Positions 1 to 10,837 of a DNA stretch of 64,000 nucleotides are shown here, piece by piece. A program made the position numbers and the translations under genes. Where the stretch lies: NCBI GenBank assembly GCA_030737835.1, contig JAUJYN010000013.1, positions 3,042,401 to 3,106,400 of the forward strand. The letters run 5' to 3'. How positions within the stretch are numbered: the first letter of the stretch is position 1; the number at the start of each line of letters is the position of its first letter. The notes below the pieces were generated by a model. It worked only from the letters and a program-made list of their open reading frames with translations. It did not search any database and was not told where the DNA came from. The stretch comes from Acorus gramineus. Its lineage: Eukaryota > Streptophyta > Magnoliopsida > Acorales > Acoraceae.

Positions 1-601
1 TTATTTATTTTTTATCCATAATTTAGTCATAGTTAACAGAACAATAAAAATTTCATTATTATATTTTCCTACAAAAATATTTAACCAAACAAAATTTAAA
101 TTTTTCCTTATCTATCTGGTATAATTATCAATCCCATAATATCTTATTTTGTTATTCAAATGGGGGTTTAGGTTTTCAAAATAATAAGAAAAAGAAAAAT
201 GATATATATAACCCCATTTGTAACTCATACACATTTAATTTTTTTTTATGAAATGTATATCTAGCTATTGAAGTGCATCCTTGTATAAAAGATGATTTAA
301 ACACTCATGCGAATTGAAAGCACATTTTCTCTAAATTTTGTAATGTGATGTATACTTAGATATTAAAAAACATATATGTTAAGATTTCATATGTTGCATT
401 AACAGCGTGTTGACTTCAAATATAATTGTGAAATATATTAAGTATATCAGATATCCTAAAAAATTGATACCTCTAAGAAATAAAGGCCTTGTATCGAATC
501 AATTTTCAAAATCGATTTGTTTCAAAAAAGCTAATGTTGATTTTAATATATGAAAATCAAAATCTAAAAAAGTTTATTTAAATTAAAAAAAGCAAACAAA
601 C

Positions 602-604
<3 letters not shown>

Positions 605-632
<28 letters not shown>
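605..632. repeat. (TA)n microsatellite
   Basis: About 14 uninterrupted TA dinucleotides directly abut the first copy of the 146-bp tandem duplication. Slippage or foldback at this tract may have helped create that duplication. Confidence 0.9.
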
Positions 633-636
<4 letters not shown>

Positions 637-922
637 GAGCCCTGCTACATATGTCCCATTGTATAAGCTCCACTCATAAGCCACGTTAGGTGTCAAATTT
701 TTATTGACCGTATAGTTGACAAAAAAAAAACAAAGTACAGAATTACCCCTATTTAAATCACACGTTCACATGCTATATGAAAGAGCTCTGCTACATATGT
801 CCCATTGTATAAGCTCCACTCATAAGCCACGTTAGGTGTCAAATTTTTATTGACCGTATAGTTGACTTAAAAAAAACAAAGTACAAAATTACCCCTATTT
901 AAATCACACATTCACATGCTAA
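631..922. repeat. 146-bp tandem duplication, two copies
   Basis: Copy 1 starts at 631 and copy 2 at 777, both with ATGAAAGAGC. They match through the phrases CTGCTACATATGTCCCATTG and GCCACGTTAGGTGTC to the end of copy 2 near 922. There are only a few substitutions and small indels in the poly-A tract, so the duplication is fairly recent. No coding potential is seen. Confidence 0.85.
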
Positions 923-3647
923 TTTCTCCTTGTAAACACCTTTTAAGAATTTCTAACCGTTTTTTTAAAACATTCTTCAACTTAAAAAAATCATTCTGAC
1001 CGACCTGCTCATCTTTGAAGAAAAGCGTCACCACCCCTAGATTCTTTTATCGCTCTCTATCATATGAGAGGTGGTTCAATTACATTTTCAGTCCTCCTCC
1101 GGATTCCACATTTTTTTACCTTCATATCGACTTTTTGATGAATGTAACTGACTTTTAACGAAATACTAAGATCAGATAAAAATGTCAGTTACATTTTGTG
1201 AATGTGACTTACTTTCAAAATATATATCGCACAAATAGTTCAGTTAACTAAATTTTATTATTTAAGGCATGTAAACATCAGTTGTATATTTCAAAAATGT
1301 AATTGACTTACAAAATATAATGCATAAATGTTCATATTTGTTTGAAAATGTAACACAGCCATATGCCAATATAACATTAAAAAACTCTATAAAATCCTCC
1401 AAAAAACATATTTAACACCAAACACCATATTCAAACAAAAAATTGTAAACAAAAGCCAGATCAAATGCTACCATATTTAATATCAAACAACAAATTCAAG
1501 AAAAAAATTGTAATAAATGCAAAAACAAACAATAACAAAGGTCATACCTGAATTGATGGACATTGAAAACGATAGTCAAATCAATCAATTGTACAAAAGG
1601 TTAGTTACATTTGTGAATGTAATTAACTTTTATAATATATTTATATAACGAATCAGTTACATTCATAAATGTAACTAACTTACAAAAAAAGTGTATAAAT
1701 ATACAGATTAGTTTAGAATGTAACTATCTTTTAAAAAATAATGCATATAAGTCTAATAAAAATATGAATATATAACTGACATTTAAATATTAAACAAAGC
1801 ATTCCAGATTCAAACTTCAACGTCAAAGGTTGAACAACTGATATGCCGTATAGAAACCACATTTGACATAAAAAAAACAACCAGAATTAACATAAAATGA
1901 AACAATTGAAAAAACATACAATAAATAAACACAACACCTGAATTAACAGACATTTCAATGGTAGCCAAATTGATTAATTCTTTTTTTTATCAGATAAGAA
2001 ACGTCTAAAATGTCAAATCCGATGTTCAACACTCTACATAAAAAATTCTGAAATTTTACCATAACAATGAAGCGGATTATTCAATTATGAAAGAACGATT
2101 TAATTGTGATGAGTTAAAAAAGGAAAAAAAACACAATTGGATGCTCCCCTCAACCACGATTTAATTGTGATAAGTTAAAAAAGAAAAAAAAACACAAATA
2201 GAAAAGAAAAGTAGAAAACCATAAAAAGCACTTCGTTATGAAATGTTGAAACTTGATCCATTTTTATATTAAATAATTTAAAAAATTAGTTTTGGCATAT
2301 ACACTATTTTTATATTTGGCTGGCATTTAATATAATATGTACATCTTTTTTTCAATACCAACTTTTCTTTAAATAAAATGTGCAATAATAATAAGAGATG
2401 AGTGATTGATCCACCTACTTTGTACTAAATTTTAATGTAAAGTTATGTACTATATTGATACTAAAGCTAAAAAAATGTATGAATCCTACTCCAACAGACT
2501 AGTTAGGCCATTCTTTGATGTTAAAAATGATATACCTATTAATGATATTTTAAATATTAAATTTTATAGCATGATTCGATCATGAGGGTGCTGTTACATC
2601 CAGATCTATTTTCAGCCCCAATTCTAGTCCTATATGCCTCAATAGATTTCTATCAACGCATATGCTCACATTAACAAGGCATATGTTTCGAAATAATTTT
2701 TTTACATTTTTTATAAATGTATCTATGCAATTTATTGGAGTATATGCTTCATTTTTTATAAGAGCATGTACCTCATTAGATGAGGTATACTATTTTTAAA
2801 AAATTCAAAACACATGTAGACTGGTATTGAGATTAGAAATAGAACTGAATGTAAAATTATCCTTCTATCAGTTATTCATATGTCAAATGGACATAACAAA
2901 TATAAAATACTAACGTATGACTGCCTCATATGCTCAAATATTCTTAATATTAAATTTGTATTCAATGAGATGGGCAAGAGACCTCAAAATTATGGGATAA
3001 AGACTCTCAAACTCGCATTATTATATGGGATGTGAGTATGACATGCACTGACTCATGCAATAAAACAAAAAATATTCTGAACCCTTACAGGAAAATTAGG
3101 TCCAAAAGGTACTATTGTTCAATGTGGGTACCATAAACAAGTTCGTCTACCAGAATTTCAGAGTCACTGCAAGAAAATGAGGTGCACCAACTCCAAAAGA
3201 GTGTTCCTAATAATAATAATAATAATAAACGATTCCAAAAGATTGGTCATGAATGTGACACTTACGTTTATTTATTTTATAATAATAAAAAATGGCTCTA
3301 AAAGATTGGTCACATGACATATTCGGTTAGGAAAATGATACGTTCAATCTACATTCTAAATTGCAATCTACACTGGATTTGTTTTTTAAATTATATTTTT
3401 TAGTTAAAATACATGTTGTTATATGAAATGAAATATATACTACTGAGATACATTTATGTAGTTTTAGTTTTTCTTCATGTTGAAAAAATAAATAAATAAT
3501 ATTTGTGTCATACACTAAGATAGAATCTTATATACTACGTTATCATAATGTATGAGACTGTAAAACAGAACTGAGTGTATTAACACTCTTTCATTTATGT
3601 ATTTTATGTTAATGGATTGAAAGGAGTGAGATAAAAATCATCGTAAT

Positions 3648-3782
3648 TGATAGAAACAGAGAATAAAATAATGGGAATCTTTGTATTCCACTTAGGGGTT
3701 AATCCCTTTATATATACAAATGTCTAGGAGTTACACGTGTAATACACTACACACATTATAAGATAACACATATAATCTAACA
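3648..3782 (-). repeat. copia 3' LTR
   Basis: This is the 3' LTR of the minus-strand element. It begins TG and ends CA and matches 8259-8393 apart from two C/T differences. The purine-rich priming tract (complement of 3783-3791, GAGGAGGGC) lies immediately inside it. Confidence 0.95.
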
Positions 3783-3795
3783 GCCCTCCTCAAAC

Positions 3796-6700
3796 TCACG
3801 GTGGATCATACAAAGTGAGTTTGCGAAGAAGAAACTGAAATCGAGGAATTGGATGTGACTTCGTAAAGAAATCAGCAAGCTGCTCAGCAGAGGAGATATG
3901 CGGAAGCGATAATGTCTCTGCAAGAAAGTGCTGACGAACGAAGTGACAATCGATCTCAATGTGTTTGGTCCTCTCATGAAAGACCGGATTGCTAGCAATC
4001 TGAATAGCAGACCGGTTATCACAGTGAAGAGGAGTAGGACCAGTCATAGTAACTCCTAGATCCACCAAGAGACGTCTGAGATGAACAATCTCCTTGGTGG
4101 TGATAGCCATGGCTCGATATTCAGCCTCAGTGCTGGAAAGAGAAACAACCTCCTGTTTCTTGCTGCGCCAAGAGATGATAGAATCTCCGAGAAATATGCA
4201 GAAACCAGTGGTGGAGCGTCTAGTGGTCGGGTCTCCAGCCCAATCAGCATCAGTGTAAGCCCTGAGAACCAGAGTCGAAGAGGATGACAGATAGATCGAT
4301 CTAGTGATAGTACCACGCAAATATCTAAGAATTCGCATAAGAGCACCATAATGCACTGATCGAGGAGCCGAGACAAACTGACTAACAATACTGACGGCAT
4401 GAGCAATGTCAGGTCTAGTGATGCAGAGATACACAAGCTGACCCACGATCTGTCTGTATCGAGTAGGATCTGAGAGGAGCTCACCATCCGTAGGACGAAG
4501 CTTCACATTAAGCTCGAGAGGAGTATCCGCACTGCGGGTATCGGAGAGGGCAGCACGCTCTAAAATGTCAGCTGTATACTTCTGTTGAGAAAGCAGAATC
4601 CCACGATCACTCTGTGCAATCTCGAGACCAAGGAAGTAGCGAAGAGTACCAAGATCTTTCATCTGAAACTGTCGACTGAGGTGATTCTTGACCCGAGTAA
4701 TACCAGCGGAGTCATCGCCAGTTATAATCATGTCGTCAACATACAGAAGAAGGATTACCCGCCCCTGCGATGAGGATCGCACAAACATAGAGTGGTCCTG
4801 GTGGCTCTCAACAAAACCAGCTGTCAGAATAACACTGCGAAAACGCTCAAACCAGGCACGAGGAGCTTGTTTCAGTCCGTATATAGCCCGCCGAAGACGA
4901 CAAACATGCTGAGGAGGAGTGCTGAGACCTGGAGGTGGTTGCATATAAACAACCTCAGATAAATCACCATGAAGAAAAGCATTCTTCACGTCCATCTGAA
5001 AGAGAGGCCAGCGACGAACAGCAGCAACGGCGAGAAGGGTGCGAACAGTAGTCATCTGAGCAACAGGAGCAAAGGTCTCCTCATAGTCAATGCCATACTT
5101 CTGAGTGAAACCTCTGGCAACAAGACGAGCCTTATGTCGTTCAATGGAACCATCAGGGCGATGCTTGATCTTGAAAATCCACTTGCAGCTGATAGGGGTA
5201 ACACCATCCGGAAGGGGAACAACATCCCAGGTCTGTGTCTGCTCAAACGCCTGAAACTCCTCAGCCATGGCCTGCTGCCACTCAGGGTACTCGACTGCCT
5301 CTCGATAAGATCGGGGCTCACGATGGGCATGTATAGCGGTGAGATAGGCCTGGAATTCTGGAGAATAGGTACTCACTGATGCAAAGCCAAATCGGTCAAG
5401 TGGTCCAGAGTCAAAACTGAAACGATCAGGCGGATGACGTTCACGCTGAGGGTAGCGAGTCAAGGGACGAGGATCCACATCAGAGGGAGGTGTGTTAGCC
5501 GTGGAAGACGGAGTACCAGCGGAGTCATCTGCGGAAGGAGCAAGAGGAGACACAATAGGAGGAGAACAGGGAGGACCATGGGAGTTGGCTGCAGGAGTGT
5601 GAAGAGGAGACGAAGAACCAGGAGAGTCAGCAGTGGGAATGCCAAGATGAGACTCAGGGAGAACAGAACTAGGAGTGGGCTCAAGCAGAACAGACGGCCC
5701 GAGAAGAGGTAGAGACTCAATAGGAGAGGCCTGAACAGGAGAAGGCACCGGAGGAGAGGAGGCAGTGGGTGTAGAAGAAAAATAGGGAACATCTTCGACA
5801 AATGACACATGACGAGCTATCCAAAAACGATCTCCAATAGGATCGTAGCAGCGATATCCCTTGTGTTCGAAACTAATCCCCAAGAATACACACTTAACTG
5901 ACCGAGCGGCCAACTTAGTGCGTTGATGAGGAGGGAGAAGCACGAAACAAGTACATCCAAAAGTGCGAAGTCTGCTATAATCAGGTTTGGAGGAGTAAAG
6001 GCGCTCATGAGGAGTCATACCGGAGAGGACAGAAGAGGGAGTGATATTGATAAGATGAACAGATAGAAGAGCAGCCTCAGCCCAGTATGTGCTGGGGACT
6101 GAAGAAGAAAGTAAGAGGGAACGAGCGGTCTCAAGAATATGGCGATGTTTTCTTTCAGCAACACCATTCTGCTCATGAGTATAAGGGCATGATTGCTGAA
6201 AGAGAGTGCCATGAGATTGAAGAAGAGAACGCATCGTGGAAGAAATATATTCTCGAGCACAATCAGACCTAAAGATTTTGATACGAGTCTGAAACTGGGT
6301 GTGAATCATAGTGGTAAAGACCTCATATATCTTTGGGACCTCAGATCGATGACGCAATAAATAAATCCAGGTAAAGCGAGAATAGTCATCAATAAAACTG
6401 ATATAATACGAAAAACCACTCTTTGACGTGATATGAGAAGGACCCCAGATATCAGAATGAACAAGCTCAAATGGACTAGAGGATTGATGATTACTAGAAT
6501 GGAATGGAGTAGCAACAGGTTTGACTAATTTACAGCCCTCACAAACAGAAAGAGGAGAGAAAGAAACATGACCTAAATCACCAGACTTAATAAGGTCTTT
6601 AAGATGAGATTCAGAAACATGATCTAACCTCTTATGCCACAAGTCAGTATCAGAGGTGACAGTGCCACAGAAAACTGAGGGATCAGGTACAGGAAGATAA

Positions 6701-7389
6701 AGATACTCCACATAATACAGTCCACCAATCCGACGACCAACACCAATCCTCTGCCCTGAACGTGGATCCTGCACAGAACACCCAGAAGAGGTAAAGGTAA
6801 TGGTGAATCCAGAATCACACAATCTACTAATAGACACAAGATTCATGCAAAGCTCAGGAGCATGCAAAACAAATGGTAATGAAAGACGGCCAGTAGGGTG
6901 GGATGTGGTGGTGATCGATCCACACTGCGTGATGACTAAAGGAGAGCCATTAGCAGTATGAATTGAAGGGAGGTGTGAGGGTGCAGGTGAGCATGCAGTG
7001 AGGATAGAACTATCAGGAGTCATGTGATGTGAGGCACCTGAATCAAAAATCTAATAAGGAGGAGTACCCATAGTAGAAGACAAGGCAAAGGGAGTAGAAG
7101 CACCAGAAAGTGACTGTTGCAGAATCAGGTGGTCTAGGCGCTGACTGATCTGGACAAGCATATCCGAGTGTGACTGAATGGAGGCAATCGAAGTAGCAGT
7201 CGTAGCGACAATAGGAGGAAGATGATGTCCTCGGCCTTTCGGTTGATAACACTGCTTAGAAGGTCGTTGTCTTTTCGTAGCAGGAGCGGCCCCCAAGATG
7301 CCCTCATAGATAAATGACGAAGTAGACTGACGAGATACCTTCGAAGCCGCCGGTGTCGGAAGAGTAGGGTTGCCGTTGGTTTCTGACAT
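3796..7389 (-). pseudogene. copia polyprotein (protease-integrase-RT-RNase H), interrupted by one amber stop
   Basis: Two open stretches in the same frame, 7389-7054 (112 codons) and 7050-3796, are separated by a single TAG at 7051-7053. The downstream part opens on the protease active-site motif DSGASHHMT. Numbering from Met at 7023, the integrase has its HHCC zinc residues H130/H135/C161/C164 and the triad D191, D254, E290 with the expected D-35-E spacing. The RT carries YVDD at 761-764, and RNase H follows with TDADWAG and SSTEAEY. The stop sits where family members usually have a tryptophan just before IFDSGA, so one substitution explains it. The upstream segment has no CCHC knuckle and is far shorter than a normal gag. 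The catalytic domains otherwise look intact. The copia lineage is not assigned. Confidence 0.93.
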
Positions 7390-7499
7390 TGTGCAGAACC
7401 ACTCGAATGAGGATCAGAAGCAGACGAGGACGTAGAGCACGAAAAATCAAGCAAAATGGACTCCTGGATCACCTTAATCGGACTTCCGGAGAGAAAGTT

Positions 7500-8210
7500 A
7501 TAACCGATTTAGTGATTCGGAGTCTCAAGGAGGTGCCGGAGGTGGCGGCGAGCGGCCGGAGGAGCCGGAGGGCGGCCGGAGTTGACCTGAGGTCGGACTC
7601 GGGTCGGGTGCCAAGCCGGGTTCGCTGGGCAGGGTCCCGGTCGGGTCGCTGGGCAGGGTCCGGGCAGGGTCCGGGTCGGGTCGCTGGGCAGGGTCCGGGT
7701 CGGGTGCCGGGTCAGGCGCTCGAGACGATCCGGAACACCCAATACAGGCTGGCACGAGCTGTCCCAGCAAATCCCGGGAAATCCGGGCAAGATCACCGGA
7801 TCAGTGCCCGGGCAGATTTGTCGGGCGCGACAGATCCCGGGTAATCCGGGCAGGGTCAAACGCGCGGCAGGGCACGACGCGGCAAGGCGTGTGGCAGGGG
7901 GCGACGCGGCAGGGCACGGCGCGACGCGGCAGGGCACTGGGCAGGGCACCGGGCAGGGCACGCGACAGGATTGGGCGCGGTAGGGCACAGCAGGGCGCGC
8001 GGCAAGGCACCTGGTAGGGCAGGGCCGGGCACGCGGCAGGGCTGGGCGCGGTAGGGCACAGCAGGGCACCGGGCAGGGCAGGGCTGGGCGCGGCAGGGCA
8101 GGGCTGCGCGAGCAGCGGCAGGGCGGCGCGCGTCAGCGGCAGCGGCAGGGGCGGCGACGGCAGCGGTAGGGGCACGACGGCGACGGCGACGACGACGGCG
8201 AAGGATTCCA
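7500..8210 (-). repeat. GC-rich tandemly repeated leader of the copia element
   Basis: Between the tRNA primer site and the ORF lies about 700 bp of very GC-rich, short-period repeat. On the plus strand it reads as variants of GGTCGGGTCGCTGGGCAGG and GGGCACGGCGCGACGCGGCA. Long frames on the minus strand here (for example 7509-8069) consist almost entirely of A, P, R and C, and are composition artefacts. It occupies the place where leader and gag would be expected. Confidence 0.8.
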
Positions 8211-8246
8211 AAAAAAAAAAAAAAAACTAGGGTTTTTAAATTTCTA

Positions 8247-8258
8247 GCTCTGATACCA
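8247..8258 (-). other. copia primer-binding site
   Basis: The minus strand reads TGGTATCAGAGC directly adjacent to the 5' LTR. This is complementary to the 3' end of plant initiator methionine tRNA and is the usual (-)-strand primer site of copia elements. Confidence 0.92.
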
Positions 8259-8393
8259 TGATAGAAACAGAGAATAAAATAATGGGAATCCTTGTATTCC
8301 ACTTAGGGGTTAATCTCTTTATATATACAAATGTCTAGGAGTTACACGTGTAATACACTACACACATTATAAGATAACACATATAATCTAACA
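8259..8393 (-). repeat. copia 5' LTR
   Basis: This is the 5' LTR of the minus-strand element, 135 bp with TG...CA ends. It differs from the 3' copy at two positions. The TSD copy GTAAT follows at 8394-8398. Confidence 0.95.
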
Positions 8394-8398
8394 GTAAT

Positions 8399-9559
8399 AA
8401 TCATAGAAGGTGGGCCATTTGACTCATGAGGAACTCAGTGTTATTTCGGAGGCAACAGTTTTGCACCAAAAACCTATGGGAAATGACAGTGGCTGGTGGG
8501 TTTACATTCAAGATTGAGGGTGCGGGAGCTATTCATATCGAATTTCACAGTGATCAACTAAGGATCATGGCGTGACGGGTGGGTGCGTTTTGAACTCTCT
8601 TCTACTGTGTGTTCTTGGTAGTGTTTAGCGTTGTGTATTCTATTTTTTCTCTTGTTTTTCCCCCTTTTTGCTTGTATTTCAGACTTTCGAAACTTTCACT
8701 GATATATGATCGGGATAAAAATTGTTTATCATCTCTAAAAAGAAAAAAAAACAATCATAGAAAGTGGAATGTAATAAGGTGTAATAGTTTGTTTATTATA
8801 TGCCCTGGCTAATACCCACAAAAAAAAAAATCATAGAAAGGAACGCGTTGAAAACATTACTCATGAGGTCATTAATTAATAAAAATAATAATCTGATCAC
8901 TATCATATGTTTAGGAATGTGTCGTTTTTCTACCATAAAAAAAGAAAAGAAAAACAAGAAGCAAATGGGGTTAAAAGATCCGAAGCTAGAGCTTTGATCT
9001 TTTGCAAATAAATAATACCAATCCTAATAGTTTTCAAAACAAGGGTTTGTATCATATCTAAGGTTTGGTTCTAGTGTTATCACTACAATTAAAGAAGGCC
9101 AAAATTAAAGTAAATGAAAGAGCCAATCGACACATTTTTATAGAATGTGAAATATATACTTCACTAAATTATATGGACTAGTTTATATAATATATAAAAA
9201 ATAATTTAGAAGTATATACCTTATTAATGTGAGTAGAGACAAATGTATATGGGATTAAAAAAAAAAACTGTATGTAGCAATGCTCTTTTAAATAATTTAT
9301 AGACAACTTAAGTACTTAACACACAAGAATATATCTTCCACATACAGTGATTATTTTTTTTTAGAGAAGGTAAACACTTGCTATCATGATTTTATTAATA
9401 AATCGAAGTTACAATGTCTGAATCAAAGATTAGAGAAAAAATATTAATATAACAAAGCATAACAAAACAGGAAACTTAAACAAGCAAATAAAGGGAGGAG
9501 ATAGCCCAGGAAGCAATCCTCTGCATACAAAAAACTGTGTTAAGTTTCGATGTACAAAG
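8399..9559. other. Intergenic, AT-rich, possible LINE tails
   Basis: No gene is recognised. 8400-8750 ends in sequence resembling the 3' tail of plant LINEs (a T-rich stretch, then ATGATCGGGATAAAAATTG and an A-rich end). A T-tract at about 9353-9361 followed by AGAGAAGGTAAACAC resembles the reverse complement of a LINE poly-A end. Both are weak calls. Confidence 0.4.
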
Positions 9560-9935
9560 AAGCTGAGACGCGCGGAATAGCTTCCCATCATCGTCCGGAT
9601 GGAGAAGAGGCTTATAGGATGGAGCAGTCAATCTCTCAGCCTCGGGGGTAAATTGATGCTTTTGCAGGCTGTATTGTCTAGTCTCCCCGTGTTTTATCTA
9701 TCCATTTTCAAGCTGCCAAAAGGGGTTCTCCATAGACTGGACGTGCTTCGCAGATGTTTCCTGTGGAATGAGACTGACAGGGAGATACGAAGGCCTCACT
9801 TGGTGCGACGGGACTTGGCTTGTCTTCCCTGTGACAAGGGGGGTCTAGGCATATCCACATATTGGAAGAAATGAACATGTCTTTATTGGCCAAATGGTTT
9901 TGGTAGTGGATGACCTTCCCGGAGACACTGTGAGT
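9560..9935 (+). pseudogene. LINE (non-LTR) reverse transcriptase C-terminal remnant
   Basis: The frame from about 9599 encodes a stretch with the phrases LSLGGKLMLLQAVLSSLP, FKLPKGVLHRLD, RRCFLW and GGLGI. These are characteristic of the region after the palm of plant LINE reverse transcriptases. After about 9870 the similarity (NMSLLAKWFW) continues in another frame and then meets a stop. The piece is therefore a short, frameshifted relic. No endonuclease or catalytic YxDD part remains nearby. Confidence 0.8.
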
Positions 9936-10837
9936 TCATGTCCCTTTGAGCTTGCATTAAAATATTTTCAATGGATAGGTTAACTAACATGTTAGTGTTA
10001 AGATATTACATAATTTGTAAAAATGTTGCTCCAATGAAGATGTTAAAAGGGAGCTAAATGTGAACCCGACCTGTCAGGTGTTATTTTTTAAAATAAGTGT
10101 GATTAGTGTTTTAGCTAGGTAAATTTAAACCCTACTTATATTGTTTTCATTAAAGAATTAAAAAAAAAAAAAACCTTTGAGAAATTGAGTGGATGGAGAG
10201 ACGGAACCTACTATTATTTTGACTAATTTATTTAGCTAATCCATTAAAATAACAACTAATTAAATAGAGATGTAATAAATGAGGACGTAGTTGAGATATG
10301 AAATGTTAAAATAACACTGTAATATTTTATTTAACTAACATATCCATTAAAAATGCTTTAAATCAGATCTGACTTTTAGTCAGTCAGTCCCACATTGGAA
10401 CTAACTCCCGTCTCCAGTCTCCACGCTTCATCAAAGAGGAAAAAAAATACTAAAAACTACCAAAAAAAAAAAAAAAAAAAAACAAGACAAAACCACGTTT
10501 GCTACTATTAACTCCACTGGCTATTATAACCTGCAACACAAGTGAGGTTGAAATGTAATTTAAAAGTCAGCATATGAGATTGGCGCTTTTAAAGAGCTTC
10601 TAAAACTCAGTGACACTCAAACAAAGCAAACAAAAAGGGGAGAGGTATTCTGTCATACACTCTTATAAAGAACCAAATTCAAAACACAGTATAAATATGG
10701 TCTAGAGACTTGAAAGCAAGGCCCTACAACCCTGCAAGTTTTTAACAAAAAATGGAAGGTGCCAAAAAGGGTCTATCCTAGACAACAAACTCGAGATAAT
10801 TTGGTAATCACTAGCCGGATCTAATGAACCATCGGAA

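Larger units (their letters stand above)
1..3642. other. AT-rich intergenic region, no gene seen
   Basis: No reading frame here looks like a protein family; the only frame of note (about 62 codons, minus strand near 3327-3515) is low-complexity and AT-driven. The stretch contains poly-A/T runs, a TA microsatellite, a 146-bp tandem duplication, imperfect AGTTACATT/AATGTAACT palindromes (about 1187-1676) and a short AAT trinucleotide run near 3210-3231. It reads as decayed repeat or intergenic DNA upstream of the copia insertion. Confidence 0.7.
3643..8398 (-). mobile_element. Ty1/copia LTR retrotransposon with target-site duplications
   Basis: A complete copia-superfamily element reads on the minus strand. 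Two 135-bp LTRs (3648-3782 and 8259-8393) have TG...CA ends and differ at two visible positions. They are flanked by the 5-bp target duplication GTAAT (3643-3647 and 8394-8398). The primer-binding site next to the right LTR is TGGTATCAGAGC, matching the 3' end of plant initiator tRNA-Met. A purine-rich tract abuts the left LTR. The domain order protease-integrase-RT-RNase H is diagnostic of copia. The near-identical LTRs imply recent insertion. Almost no gag is present and one stop interrupts the ORF, so it is probably non-autonomous and was mobilised in trans. Confidence 0.96.

Noticed and set aside
4056..5810. Overlapping frames on both strands across the copia pol (for example 4056-4487, 5460-5810)
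   Set aside because: Shadows of the real pol frame 3796-7023.
7509..8302. Minus-strand frames of 136-186 codons in the copia leader
   Set aside because: Low-complexity ALPCRAP-type translation of a tandem repeat, open in several frames; no gag or other domain.
9599..9874. A functional host gene at the LINE fragment
   Set aside because: It matches only the C-terminal segment of LINE reverse transcriptase, is frameshifted and lacks catalytic motifs.
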